A stretch of 64,000 nt of DNA from BCD1 sp965230565 (GCA_965230565.1 CBDDLH010000012.1:186001-250000); one strand, 5' to 3'. Shown: positions 18,141 to 26,336, counted from the stretch's first letter. The notes: generated from the sequence alone by a model not told the origin. Numbers and translations are program-made.

Positions 18141-18544
18141 ATGAGATGTGAATCCAGGGTATTAGTATCGTCATCAAACAAATCAGGAACGGTACCATCG
18201 TCATCTTCCATTTCCAGGAATTTTTGAACTACCTTTTTTTCCATGTCTTTCATACGCTGTCTGAAAGCCAGTGAAACAAGCCCAAATATAATCAGCATAA
18301 TTATCCACCCAAAAAGGAACCCCAGGATAATAGCAATAATAAAACCTATGCCCTGAGAGTTCAGTCCTCCTTTGATCTTTAACTTCCGCCCGTTGATTCT
18401 TACACTAACCATCCAGGCTCCTTTCTGTACCAAAACAACTCTTGAACTCAACCAAGGAGACTTCACCTTATGATCAGTAAATTCACCTTGAAGAAATTCA
18501 CGGATGGCCTCAGGCGATAATTGGTTTTTCAGTTCTAATTCCAT
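18137..18544 (-). CDS. Hypothetical membrane protein coupled to the DNPH1-like gene
   Basis: Not recognised. A 135-residue protein with a soluble N-terminal ~80 residues, two adjacent hydrophobic stretches (about 87-112, rich in Ile/Leu/Gly, IGFIIAIILGFLFGWIIMLI) likely forming one or two membrane segments, then a basic helix and an acidic C-terminal tail (EDDDGTVPDLFDDDTNT). It lies 7 bp downstream of odhB and overlaps the following gene by 4 bp, so odhB, this gene and the hydrolase may share a transcript. Confidence 0.7.
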   Translation of the reverse strand: MELELKNQLSPEAIREFLQGEFTDHKVKSPWLSSRVVLVQKGAWMVSVRINGRKLKIKGGLNSQGIGFIIAIILGFLFGWIIMLIIFGLVSLAFRQRMKDMEKKVVQKFLEMEDDDGTVPDLFDDDTNTLDSHLI

Positions 18545-18551
18545 TATTATT

Positions 18552-19805
18552 CTATAAATCCAGTAATAGGGTTACAGGGTCTTCAAGCAGTTGTTTTACC
18601 TTGACAAGGAAAGTAACTGAAGTGCTTCCATCGATTACCCGGTGGTCATATGACAATGCCAGGTACATCATTGGTCTGATCTGAACTTCACCGTCAACCG
18701 CAACCGGGCGCTGCTGAATTGTATGCATTCCCAGGATAGCAGACTGTGGTTCGTTGAGAATTGGTGTACTCATCATGGATCCGAACACCCCTCCGTTAGT
18801 GATGGTAAAGGTACCTCCCTGCATTTCCTGCAAAGTAAGGGTTCCTTCTCTCGCCTTAACTGCCAGGTCTTTTATAGCTAATTCAATTTCCGCAAAATTC
18901 AAAGACTCTACGTTCTTAACCGGAGGAACTACCAGACCAGTCGGAGTGGAAATCGCAATAGATATATCCGCATAATCGTGGTAAATAAGGTCATTTCCAT
19001 CCAGAGCGGCATTGACATCCGGCATTTCTATCAACACCTTGGCACATGCCTTGGCGAATAAAGACATGAAACCGAGTTTCACTCCGTACTTTTCAACAAA
19101 CTTTTCCTGGTATTTTTTACGCAGCTTCATGATCTCCGAAAGGTCCACTTCATTAAAAGTGGTGAGCATAGCCGTTTCATTTTTCGCTTTCACCAAACGA
19201 CCGGCAATGGTGCGGCGCATACGGCTCATTTTCTTACGGCTCTCATTACGGCTAAATGCAGCCGGAGCAGATGTTGCCGTTGGCTGAACTTTTGTTGCTT
19301 CGGCCTGAGGGGCCGGAGCAGTAGTTTTATTTTGAGCTGCTTTTTCAGCATCACTTTTGGTAATACGACCATCTTTCCCGGTGCCATTGACATCTGCTGA
19401 GCTCAATCCATGCTCTTTCATGATTTTTGCAGCAGCGGGTGAAGGATGTCCTGAGGCATAGGAAGCGGTTCCGGCATCAGCAGGTTTTTCTTCTACGGCA
19501 GGAGCCGCGGGTTCAGCTTTTGGCCCTTCCGCTTTTTCTGCTTTAGAAGCTCCGTCAGGCTTCGCCGCTGAAGTATCGATCCTGGCAACCAATGCGCCAA
19601 TTTCCAGATCATCATCTTCCGCAGCTACATGAATAAGAACACCAGCAGCTTCCGCAGGAAATTCCAATGTTGCTTTATCTGATTCAAACTCACAGATCGG
19701 TTCATCCAGTTCCACATATGCACCGTTTTCCTTTAACCATTGGGACAAGGTCACTTCTGTAATGGATTCCCCGATTACCGGGACTTTCATTTCAATTATA
19801 CTCAT
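18552..19805 (-). CDS. odhB: Dihydrolipoyllysine-residue succinyltransferase (E2 of 2-oxoglutarate dehydrogenase)
   Basis: E2 transfers the succinyl group from lipoate to CoA in the TCA cycle. The 417-residue protein has a lipoyl domain with the modified Lys44 in ESDKATLEF, an Ala/Pro/Glu-rich linker, a peripheral-subunit-binding domain (about 115-152, HPSPAAAKIMKEHG...GKDGRITKSD), and the catalytic domain ending SYDHRVIDG (His388, Asp392). The KVPVIGESITEV start is typical of SucB rather than of pyruvate dehydrogenase E2. sucA (E1) is not adjacent: the upstream gene is an unrelated Fic protein. Confidence 0.95.
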   Translation of the reverse strand: MSIIEMKVPVIGESITEVTLSQWLKENGAYVELDEPICEFESDKATLEFPAEAAGVLIHVAAEDDDLEIGALVARIDTSAAKPDGASKAEKAEGPKAEPAAPAVEEKPADAGTASYASGHPSPAAAKIMKEHGLSSADVNGTGKDGRITKSDAEKAAQNKTTAPAPQAEATKVQPTATSAPAAFSRNESRKKMSRMRRTIAGRLVKAKNETAMLTTFNEVDLSEIMKLRKKYQEKFVEKYGVKLGFMSLFAKACAKVLIEMPDVNAALDGNDLIYHDYADISIAISTPTGLVVPPVKNVESLNFAEIELAIKDLAVKAREGTLTLQEMQGGTFTITNGGVFGSMMSTPILNEPQSAILGMHTIQQRPVAVDGEVQIRPMMYLALSYDHRVIDGSTSVTFLVKVKQLLEDPVTLLLDL

Positions 19806-19906
19806 TGTTTCGGTCGTTTATTAATTGGCCACAAAAATCCGTCAAATATTCCTGGTTTACAAACAAAGAAATGGAAAATGTTTAATAAAACAGGCACAGT
19901 GATAAT

Positions 19907-20947
19907 TTAAAAATAAGTATTCACTGCAAACTCAAACTGATCCATAAAAATTTCCTTGAATGGATATAGATTATTTTGTTCGTAAAAAACTAACATTGCT
20001 TTTTTGTATTCAACAGAATCTATAGTTCTAAAGGAAATTGGACAATATTCATTTGCCATTAAAACTGCATTACTGATTATTCTCGCCGTTCTTTTATTTC
20101 CATCTGAAAATGGCTGGATATAGGATATCAAAACCAATAATAATAGCGCTTTTTCAAATACATTATTCCTTTGGTTAACAATTGTACACATGTCTCTTAA
20201 AGCATCCTTTATCTGAAATTCATTATCCAAAGGAGAATAATTTGTCCCTGTAATCCCCACCCTTCTTTTCCTGATATTTGCCTCAACCCCCAAATCCTTC
20301 ACCAATATTTTATGCATATCTTCAATCTTTGCAATTGTTAAAGGAGAAAAATAGGTAGGGTCGTCAATGATGAACTCAATAGCATCTTTATGGTTTAAAA
20401 GCATTACTGCTTCATCCTTTGTCTTTCCTTCCGCGGTCTCTTTTTCTTTAAGTAGTCTTTCAGTTTCTAATAATGAATAGGTATTACCTTCTATCTGTGA
20501 TGATTTCCAACTTAAATCAATAGCCAGTCGTTCTAACTCTTTATCATATTCTTTTTGAGAAAGTTGGCCTGCATTGGTTCTAAAACGATTTTGGAGTTGG
20601 TTCAAATGGCTCATTTCCATATCAGAATATATCTTAAGGTCATTTAACACCTCAGAAATCAAAGTCACATTAAAACTATTTCTGATTTCCCTTTCGTCAA
20701 TCTCCACTTTAAAATATTCGTTTACATCAACTGGAAATAATATATCATATGAAGGAGCAACTTTATATTTTGTAGCTCGACCTTCTCCTACTGTAATAAC
20801 AAGGTCATCCGATTGCAGTTTAATTAAATCCCTTTTTAAAGTGGCATAACTTACAGATATCTTAATTTCATCAAATATCCGTTTTGATGAATACATTGGA
20901 TTTCCTTTTATAAATTCTAATATTTTCTGCCTTCGATGTTTAGCCAT
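19907..20947 (-). CDS. Fic-family protein with N-terminal winged helix and Gln-for-His Fic motif
   Basis: A 346-residue protein. Residues 1-65 form a DeoR/wHTH-like DNA-binding domain (RQKILEFIKGNPMYSSKRIFDEI...SYATLKRDLIKL). The Fic domain follows with the class II inhibitory helix motif SSQIEG (149-154) and the active-site loop QPFSDGNKR (278-286). The canonical motif is HPFx(D/E)GN(G/K)R, whose His is the catalytic base for AMP transfer. Here the His is replaced by Gln278, while Asp282, Gly, Asn and Arg286 remain. Canonical AMPylation should therefore be weak or absent. The gene is preceded by an eight-copy, 22-bp-phased AGCT array, the obvious candidate binding site for its own HTH. Confidence 0.88.
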   Translation of the reverse strand: MAKHRRQKILEFIKGNPMYSSKRIFDEIKISVSYATLKRDLIKLQSDDLVITVGEGRATKYKVAPSYDILFPVDVNEYFKVEIDEREIRNSFNVTLISEVLNDLKIYSDMEMSHLNQLQNRFRTNAGQLSQKEYDKELERLAIDLSWKSSQIEGNTYSLLETERLLKEKETAEGKTKDEAVMLLNHKDAIEFIIDDPTYFSPLTIAKIEDMHKILVKDLGVEANIRKRRVGITGTNYSPLDNEFQIKDALRDMCTIVNQRNNVFEKALLLLVLISYIQPFSDGNKRTARIISNAVLMANEYCPISFRTIDSVEYKKAMLVFYEQNNLYPFKEIFMDQFEFAVNTYF

Positions 20948-20967
20948 TTTTCCAATTTGTAAATTGC

Positions 20968-21136
20968 ATTAAAGCTCAAACTTTAATCAATTAAAGCTCA
21001 AATTACATTATTTATGAGCTTCATTCAAGTATACAATGAGCTTTAATGCCAAAAAACAATTTAAAGCTCGATATAAATCTATTTCGAGCTCAAAATTCCA
21101 TCTTATTGAGCTTTAATCAAAATAATAATGAGCTAT
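20968..21136. promoter_or_regulatory. Phased operator-like array: eight (T)TAAAGCTCA/TGAGCTTTAA motifs at 22-bp intervals
   Basis: AGCT cores begin at 20973, 20995, 21017, 21039, 21065, 21087, 21109 and 21131, with spacings 22, 22, 22, 26, 22, 22 and 22 bp. Motif orientation is forward at copies 1, 2 and 5 (aaagctc), reverse at 3, 4, 7 and 8 (gagctt/gagcta), and palindromic at copy 6 (gagctc). The array fills the 200-bp gap directly upstream of the Fic-wHTH gene. Spacing of two helical turns puts all sites on one DNA face, as expected for cooperative repressor binding. Confidence 0.85.
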
Positions 21137-21149
21137 AACTACACCCACA

Positions 21150-22127
21150 TTATTCGTTATCCATCGAAAATTTATGAAGGCTTGCTGTTCCATCTTTTCC
21201 TTCACTGCAAATAAAAAGGGAACCGTCAGATGAAAAACATATGCCCTCTGGTTGGGGGACCATTTTCTTTTTCATCTTTTCCATATGCAGAATTTGTCCG
21301 GATGAGGTCATAATCAGCAGCAACCTTTTTGTAGCTGAGAGGATATAGATTTCGCCTGTAAACGGATGGATGGCAATTCCGGAAGGATTGAAAGTAAATT
21401 TGGTTTCACCCGGTTGGAAGTATTCAGATATTTTTTCGAATTGTCTGAGAGTGGGAGTGGTTTCCACAAACTTGTGCACATCATCGAATTTAATGATATA
21501 GGCGGGCACCGGATTCAGTTTCATGGAATCCAGACTAAAACTATAAATGGCTTTTTCAAGGGCCACGGAATCACCTTCAATTTGAGCGTTTCCTTTGCAG
21601 GCCAGCAGCAGGCAGTTTTGTCTCACATCAAAAGCCAGGCCTTCTACATCATTTTCCTTTCCAAGCGAGGTATTGAATTTTTCCACAGTTTGTTCGGGGG
21701 TTCCATTTTCTCTGATCTGGTAAATCGTTCCGGTACTCTTGACCACATACAATTCGTTTCCTGCTTTTTCTATGCCTTCATAATCCCCGTCTTTCCAAAA
21801 AGGTATTTCCTGTAAAATAGATCCATCTTTTAGACTTACTTTAAAAAGAACCCCTTTTTCATCCTGGACCGCCCAGACAAAATCCCCGGTGTTTCCGGTG
21901 TCCAACCCCGAAATTTCTTTGAGTTTTCCCGACAAATCAAGTGAAAGTTCAGGACTTTCCAGGTCATAAACCATAGAGTAAGTTTGGGTTGAATCCGTAT
22001 ATGGTTTTTCCGAAGTACCGGAAACGCCTTTACACGCACCAAATAAAGTTGTGGTGACCAATCCAATCACAAAAAACATCAAACAAAGGATGTGTTTTGC
22101 TTTTCCGCTTCTTTTTACTTCCTGCAT
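21150..22127 (-). CDS. SdiA-regulated-domain lipoprotein (beta-propeller)
   Basis: A 325-residue protein with an N-terminal signal and lipobox (TTLFGAC, about 26-32), then propeller-type repeats: LKEISGLDTGNTGDFVWAVQDEKG, DYEGIEKAGNELYVVKSTGTIYQI, NDVEGLAFDVRQNCLLLACKG, FNPSGIAIHPFTGEIYILSA and PEGICFSSDGSLFICSEG. These repeats match the SdiA-regulated family (PF06977), proteins of unknown function with an esterase-like propeller fold. It is expected to be anchored in the outer or inner membrane, facing the periplasm. Confidence 0.85.
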   Translation of the reverse strand: MQEVKRSGKAKHILCLMFFVIGLVTTTLFGACKGVSGTSEKPYTDSTQTYSMVYDLESPELSLDLSGKLKEISGLDTGNTGDFVWAVQDEKGVLFKVSLKDGSILQEIPFWKDGDYEGIEKAGNELYVVKSTGTIYQIRENGTPEQTVEKFNTSLGKENDVEGLAFDVRQNCLLLACKGNAQIEGDSVALEKAIYSFSLDSMKLNPVPAYIIKFDDVHKFVETTPTLRQFEKISEYFQPGETKFTFNPSGIAIHPFTGEIYILSATKRLLLIMTSSGQILHMEKMKKKMVPQPEGICFSSDGSLFICSEGKDGTASLHKFSMDNE

Positions 22128-22226
22128 AATTTTCTTTTCCGGATTAAAATCTTTGAGAGAGAACGTTAATTCAGAAAGGGTTAGTATGAAAGCTGGTTTT
22201 ATGTTTGTAAATGAAAGGTATTTGGC

Positions 22227-22268
22227 TTAACCGCAAGGACGCAAGGAGTTCGCTAAGCACGCAATGTA
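22227..22268. repeat. Copy 2 of the dispersed GCAAGG-type repeat
   Basis: Starts ttaaccgcaagg and ends gcaatgta like the copy at 8087-8128, with differences in the middle. It lies between the SdiA-regulated gene and lgt. Confidence 0.6.
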
Positions 22269-22348
22269 TTTTCCCAAAATTCATATTTTAGGTTACAATT
22301 CAACCAACTAGCTGAAACTAATAACTAGAAAACAGCAACCAAAACCGC

Positions 22349-23134
22349 CTACGCCTCTCTTTTTCGAAAAACCAGGTATAAACCCCAAATGATAAGCGGA
22401 ATACTCAGCAACTGCCCCGTGGATAAAACATTTCCAAAATAGCTCTGAATGCCCCCCAGGTCTTCTTTGAAGAATTCCAAAACAAAACGTCCGCCCCAGA
22501 TCAGCAATAACCACAAGCCGAATATGTATCCGAGTTTATGACGTTTATCCGTTTTCCAGTAGACCCAATAAAGGATGACAAAACTTGCCAGATAAAAAAG
22601 TGCCTCGTAAAACTGAACAGCGTGACGAGGTACATCATCCACTTTTTCAAATATGAAAGCCCAGGGAACGTCCGTCTCACGGCCAATGATCTCTGAATTC
22701 ATAAGGTTGCCCATGCGAATAAAAAATCCGGCAAGGGCTACTGGAGTCGCCAATTTATCAAAAACCCAAAGAATAGACTTTTTTGATACCCTTCTCGAAT
22801 AAATCCACATGGCAATAAATATCCCAACAGCTCCTCCGTGACTGGCCAGTCCTCCCTGCCACACTTTTATTATTTCATCGATATGCTGGCTGTAATATTC
22901 CCATTCATAGAAAAATACATGGCCAAGACGAGCGCCTAAAATGGACCCGACGACCATGTAAATAAAAAGTTTATCCAGCCAGGCTTCGGGCAATTTTTCT
23001 TCGGCAAACATTCTCTTGACAATAAACAATCCGATCAGAAAACCTGAAGCAAAAAGCAATCCATACCAACGTAAGGTTAATGGACCAATATTTACGATTT
23101 CCGGGGAAGCATTCCAATGAATATAAGCCAACAT
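22349..23134 (-). CDS. lgt: Prolipoprotein diacylglyceryl transferase
   Basis: Lgt transfers diacylglyceryl from phosphatidylglycerol to the lipobox Cys of prelipoproteins, the first step of lipoprotein maturation. The inner-membrane protein shows about seven hydrophobic segments and the Lgt signature region GRxGNFxNxE as RMGNLMNSEIIGRETD, plus HAVQFYEALFYL and RLGHVFFYEWEYY. I chose the ATG at 23134 (261 residues, MLAYIHWN) because family members begin near this IxWxxxPxI segment; the open frame extends 20 codons further to 23194. The window encodes several lipoproteins that would be clients. Confidence 0.93.
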   Translation of the reverse strand: MLAYIHWNASPEIVNIGPLTLRWYGLLFASGFLIGLFIVKRMFAEEKLPEAWLDKLFIYMVVGSILGARLGHVFFYEWEYYSQHIDEIIKVWQGGLASHGGAVGIFIAMWIYSRRVSKKSILWVFDKLATPVALAGFFIRMGNLMNSEIIGRETDVPWAFIFEKVDDVPRHAVQFYEALFYLASFVILYWVYWKTDKRHKLGYIFGLWLLLIWGGRFVLEFFKEDLGGIQSYFGNVLSTGQLLSIPLIIWGLYLVFRKREA

Positions 23135-23281
23135 AATGGGAGCGTTTTTGTTTTTTTGTAAAACGAGCTCAATGATAATGAGATTTGACCACATTTCACT
23201 GGCTTGTTTTACTTTTTACATAAAGTTAATAGAAAGCCTATTCCCAATTAAACCGTACCTTTGTACCCCTGACAAATAAAT

Positions 23282-24283
23282 ATGAAAAAGAAAGGTCTAT
23301 ACGATAACCATGGCCGGTTGATCAACTACCTGCGACTGGCCGTCACGGACAGGTGTAACCTGCGCTGCTTTTATTGTATGCCCGAACGTGGTATTCAATT
23401 CACCGATAGAGAGGAATTGCTTTCTTATGAAGAGATGAGGCGCATTGTTCAGTTTCTCGTGTCGATGGGCATTGAAAAACTTCGCATTACTGGAGGTGAA
23501 CCCTTTGTCAGAAAAGATATGATGGATTTCCTGTCAGCTGTAAGCAAACTGAAAAATCTCAGGAAAATCAATATCACTACCAACGGCACCCTAACTGAAA
23601 ATCTGGTGCCGGAATTCAAAAAACTCCGTATCCATTCTGTCAATTTAAGTCTGGATAGCATCGACCGCGAGCGCTTCCACCAAATAACCCGTCGGGATGA
23701 ACTACCTACGGTGATGAGAACCCTCGATCAATTGCTGAAATACGGCATTCCGACCAAGATCAACACCGTTGTGATGGATGGCAGAAATACGGATGACATC
23801 ATTCCTATGGTTGAATTGGCTAAGGAACTGCCCATCAATGTGAGGTTTATTGAAGAAATGCCTTTTAACGGTACCGGCGACCATTATCCTGTTTTGGAAT
23901 GGAACCATAAAAAGATTCTCGATACAATCAAGGAGGTTCATCCGGATCTATATAAGATCAAAGACCCGGCACACTCTACTTCTGCCAATTATCAAATTCC
24001 GGGATTCAAGGGAAGTTTTGGTATCATCGCCGCTTACAGCCGTACTTTTTGCGGTACCTGCAACCGTCTGAGAATCACTTCAACCGGAATATTAAAAACC
24101 TGTCTTTACGATACCGGTATCTTCAACATCAAGGACATGATGCGAGCCGGTGCTACCGATGCGGAAATAAAAGGTGCTTATTTTTCCGCTATTGAAAACC
24201 GGGCCAGGGATGGTTTTGAGGCTGAAAATGGTAGAACTCCCGGGAATGGAATATCTGAGTCCATGACGAGTATTGGGGGATAG
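23282..24283 (+). CDS. moaA: GTP 3',8-cyclase (molybdenum cofactor biosynthesis)
   Basis: A radical-SAM enzyme that starts molybdopterin synthesis by converting GTP to 3',8-cyclo-GTP. The 333-residue protein has the N-terminal 4Fe-4S motif CNLRCFYC (about 26-33), LRITGGEPFVRKD, the C-terminal second cluster CGTCNRLRIT...LKTCLYD, and the conserved Gly-Gly end (SMTSIGG) needed for activity. No other moa gene is adjacent. The stop codon is followed almost at once by a 7-bp tandem repeat. Confidence 0.96.
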   Translation: MKKKGLYDNHGRLINYLRLAVTDRCNLRCFYCMPERGIQFTDREELLSYEEMRRIVQFLVSMGIEKLRITGGEPFVRKDMMDFLSAVSKLKNLRKINITTNGTLTENLVPEFKKLRIHSVNLSLDSIDRERFHQITRRDELPTVMRTLDQLLKYGIPTKINTVVMDGRNTDDIIPMVELAKELPINVRFIEEMPFNGTGDHYPVLEWNHKKILDTIKEVHPDLYKIKDPAHSTSANYQIPGFKGSFGIIAAYSRTFCGTCNRLRITSTGILKTCLYDTGIFNIKDMMRAGATDAEIKGAYFSAIENRARDGFEAENGRTPGNGISESMTSIGG

Positions 24284-24286
24284 GGA

Positions 24287-24395
24287 GAGTGATGAGTGAT
24301 GAGTGATGAGTGATGAGTGATGAGTGATGAGTGATGAGTGATGAGTGATGAGTGATGAGTGATGAGTGATGAGTGATGAGTGATGAGTGATGAGT
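24287..24395. repeat. Heptanucleotide tandem repeat (gatgagt)n, about 15.5 copies
   Basis: A perfect 7-bp tandem array starting 4 bp after the moaA stop codon. As the unit is not a multiple of three, length changes would shift any frame read through it. I see no reason to think it is translated. Confidence 0.95.
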
Positions 24396-24500
24396 GAAAA
24401 ATAATTTCCTTTTTGAACATTTACTTTTTTACAAGCAACTTTTTTCACTGCTTCTGCATTATTCCCGGCGAACGGGCAAATGCCCTGAGTGCGTATTTCA

Positions 24501-24672
24501 GTCAAAGCTGCAAGCTTTGACGAGCGGAATTAATAAATACTAACAATGAGTAAAGTTATTACAATCGTCTGAAGACAATAAAGATATGGATATAAAGTTT
24601 GGAGACTTTATTTAACATCTGTTGTGTTAAGTCTGAAAACTTAACACCAATATTCTCAACGTCTTCAGACGT
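24501..24672. other. Cluster of five short hairpins with related loops
   Basis: Five small palindromes fill this otherwise empty stretch: gtcaaagctgcaagctttgac-type at 24501-24521, gtctgaagac 24567-24576, ataaagtttggagactttat-type 24592-24611, a 24-nt gttaagt/acttaac hairpin 24624-24647, and acgtcttcagacgt 24659-24672, the last followed by a T-run. Three have the pattern aag(C/T)(C/T)TGnA(A/G)...ctt. The remainder of 24396-24778 contains no gene. Confidence 0.6.
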
Positions 24673-24704
24673 TCGTTTTTTTTATAACTTTTAAGATTGT
24701 CAAT

Positions 24705-24755
24705 TAAAAAGTCCCTGATCAGATCGACATCGACCTGAACAGGGACTTAGTTTTT
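24705..24755. terminator. Terminator downstream of the universal-stress gene
   Basis: aagtccctgatcag (24709-24722) pairs with ctgaacagggactt (24735-24748) with one mismatch; A/T runs flank both sides. Confidence 0.8.
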
Positions 24756-24778
24756 GGTACTTTATCCGGCGCTTTCAA

Positions 24779-25882
24779 TCAATGCAATACCAGAACAGGT
24801 AAGGATGAATTGAATGCAAAGGCTGTAGTGGTACTCCTGTGGAATAAACTTTCCAGAAAATGTCGGTGGGGTGATACCATTACTACCAGATCAATATTTT
24901 TCTCTTCCGAATATTTATTCAAACCATCTACAATGGAATCGCTGCTCACTTCCGTCATTTCAAAAGAGTAAGCCGGATCACCATCACTGAAGATTTGATT
25001 CATAATGCGTTCTTTCACTTCTTTGAAGTCAACAGTATCATTTTTCCCGGTACTTACATGAACGAAATGAATATTGGCTTTGAACTTTTCGGCAAACTTG
25101 GTCAGCCGATTGATATTCTTTTCGTCAATGGCTTCAAAGTTACTTGCATAAAGTATGTGGCGGAATGATTTGAATTCCGTTTCACGCGGTACGAGCAAAA
25201 CCGGGCAACTGGCCTTTCTTGCTACGTGGGTTGAAATGGTTCCAAACAATTTTCCGCTGATACCATGAGAACCCGAAGTACTCATAACGATCATGTAACA
25301 ATCTTCTTCAGAAGAATACTTTACCAATTCTACCTCAGGAAACCCAAGTACCGCTTTGGACTCGACTTCCGGCATATGACCATTGGCTGATTCAAATGAA
25401 TCCAAGCCTTTCTTCTGAAAATTATTCAAATGCCTTACCACAGCTTCATGCTGTGAAGGAGCAGTTTGCATAATGATCGGCTGGTCAGGACTGAAGGTAC
25501 CTGAATAAACGTGTACCAATTCTACTGAAGTTCCTAACACAGAGGCCAGTTTAACAGCAAACCGGAAACCTTCCATCGAAGTATTAGAAAAATCGGTTGA
25601 TGTTATTATTTTTTTCATGGTTGATGATTTCTCTTTTTTAACAATATGCTCCAGCATCACTTCCAGATCATGAACCTCCGGAATTTCGTTCTCCACCAAT
25701 ACCTCACCATTTACCACCAGCGCAGGTATTCCATCAACATGAGTATTGACAAGTGCATCCACATCAGTAACTTCAGCAATCTGAGTTTCTACCTCAAAGT
25801 GCTCTAAAGCTTTTATTAAATTAGCCTTAAGAAGTTCTGTTTCATGATAACCTCTTAAACCGAGTATTTCAATACTTATCAT
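24779..25882 (-). CDS. Universal stress protein, tandem Usp domains fused to a Cys-less thioredoxin-like domain
   Basis: A 367-residue protein with three parts. Residues 1-85 resemble small thioredoxin-3/MTH895-type proteins (IEILGLRGYHETELLKANLIKAL...GIPALVVNGEVLVENEIP) but the CxxC site is missing. Residues 89-227 form a first Usp domain starting at an internal Met (MKKIITSTDFSNTS) with the ATP-loop-like GSHGISGKLFGTISTHVARKASCPVLLV. Residues 230-367 form a second, degenerate Usp domain. It follows the CBS gene by 7 bp. Position next to a FixL-like/CRP-like regulator and TGAT-N4-ATCA boxes suggests induction under low oxygen or energy stress, which is inference. Confidence 0.85.
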   Translation of the reverse strand: MISIEILGLRGYHETELLKANLIKALEHFEVETQIAEVTDVDALVNTHVDGIPALVVNGEVLVENEIPEVHDLEVMLEHIVKKEKSSTMKKIITSTDFSNTSMEGFRFAVKLASVLGTSVELVHVYSGTFSPDQPIIMQTAPSQHEAVVRHLNNFQKKGLDSFESANGHMPEVESKAVLGFPEVELVKYSSEEDCYMIVMSTSGSHGISGKLFGTISTHVARKASCPVLLVPRETEFKSFRHILYASNFEAIDEKNINRLTKFAEKFKANIHFVHVSTGKNDTVDFKEVKERIMNQIFSDGDPAYSFEMTEVSSDSIVDGLNKYSEEKNIDLVVMVSPHRHFLESLFHRSTTTAFAFNSSLPVLVLH

Positions 25883-25889
25883 TTAGCTA

Positions 25890-26336
25890 TTATTGGCTTG
25901 TATCTTTGTAATCCTCCAGGGTTATTGGTTCTTCTGCAAGTCTGCTGATAATATCGTAAGTGGTTATAATTCCAACCAGGTCTCCATCTTTAACGACAGG
26001 CAATGCATGAAACAGGTTCTCCTTAAATACTTCCAGAGCTACATTTATTCTGCTGTCTGGCTCCAATTTTGCAAGACCGGTAGTCATAATCTTATCACAA
26101 GTAGCTGACTCAAGGGCCTTGATTCCCATCACTTCACCAGTTTGTGTAAATCCGTGTAAATAATACAAGAAATCCTGCTTGCTTATAATACCCACCATTT
26201 TTTTTCCATCCACTACAGGGATGTGGTGAATTTTCTTTTGGTCAAATATTTCCTTAACCTTGGTAATTTTGTCGTTCGATCCAACAGTTACCAGATTGGT
26301 CGTCATGATTCTGGAAACGGGTGCTAATAGGTTCAT
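25890..26336 (-). CDS. CBS-domain pair protein
   Basis: A 148-residue protein consisting of two CBS domains (about 7-65 and 80-140): VSRIMTTNLVTVGSNDKITKVKEIF...IHHIPVVDGKKMVGIIS and CDKIMTTGLAKLEPDSRINVALEVF...FHALPVVKDGDLVGIITTYDII. CBS pairs sense adenosine nucleotides or bind metals or nucleic acids. It is the first gene of a two-gene unit with the Usp protein and is transcribed divergently from the PAS kinase across the control region 26337-26573. Confidence 0.9.
   Translation of the reverse strand: MNLLAPVSRIMTTNLVTVGSNDKITKVKEIFDQKKIHHIPVVDGKKMVGIISKQDFLYYLHGFTQTGEVMGIKALESATCDKIMTTGLAKLEPDSRINVALEVFKENLFHALPVVKDGDLVGIITTYDIISRLAEEPITLEDYKDTSQ

Noticed and set aside
20968..21136. CRISPR or iteron origin reading of the AGCT array
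   Set aside because: Motifs are only ~10 bp with alternating orientation and no unique spacers; the position in a promoter of a DNA-binding protein fits an operator better.
24287..24395. CRISPR array
   Set aside because: Units of 7 bp without spacers; a simple tandem repeat.
24092..24505. Minus-strand ORFs encoding repeated SLITHHS through the tandem repeat
   Set aside because: They arise from the stop-free 7-bp repeat in every frame and overlap moaA antisense; no start signal or family.
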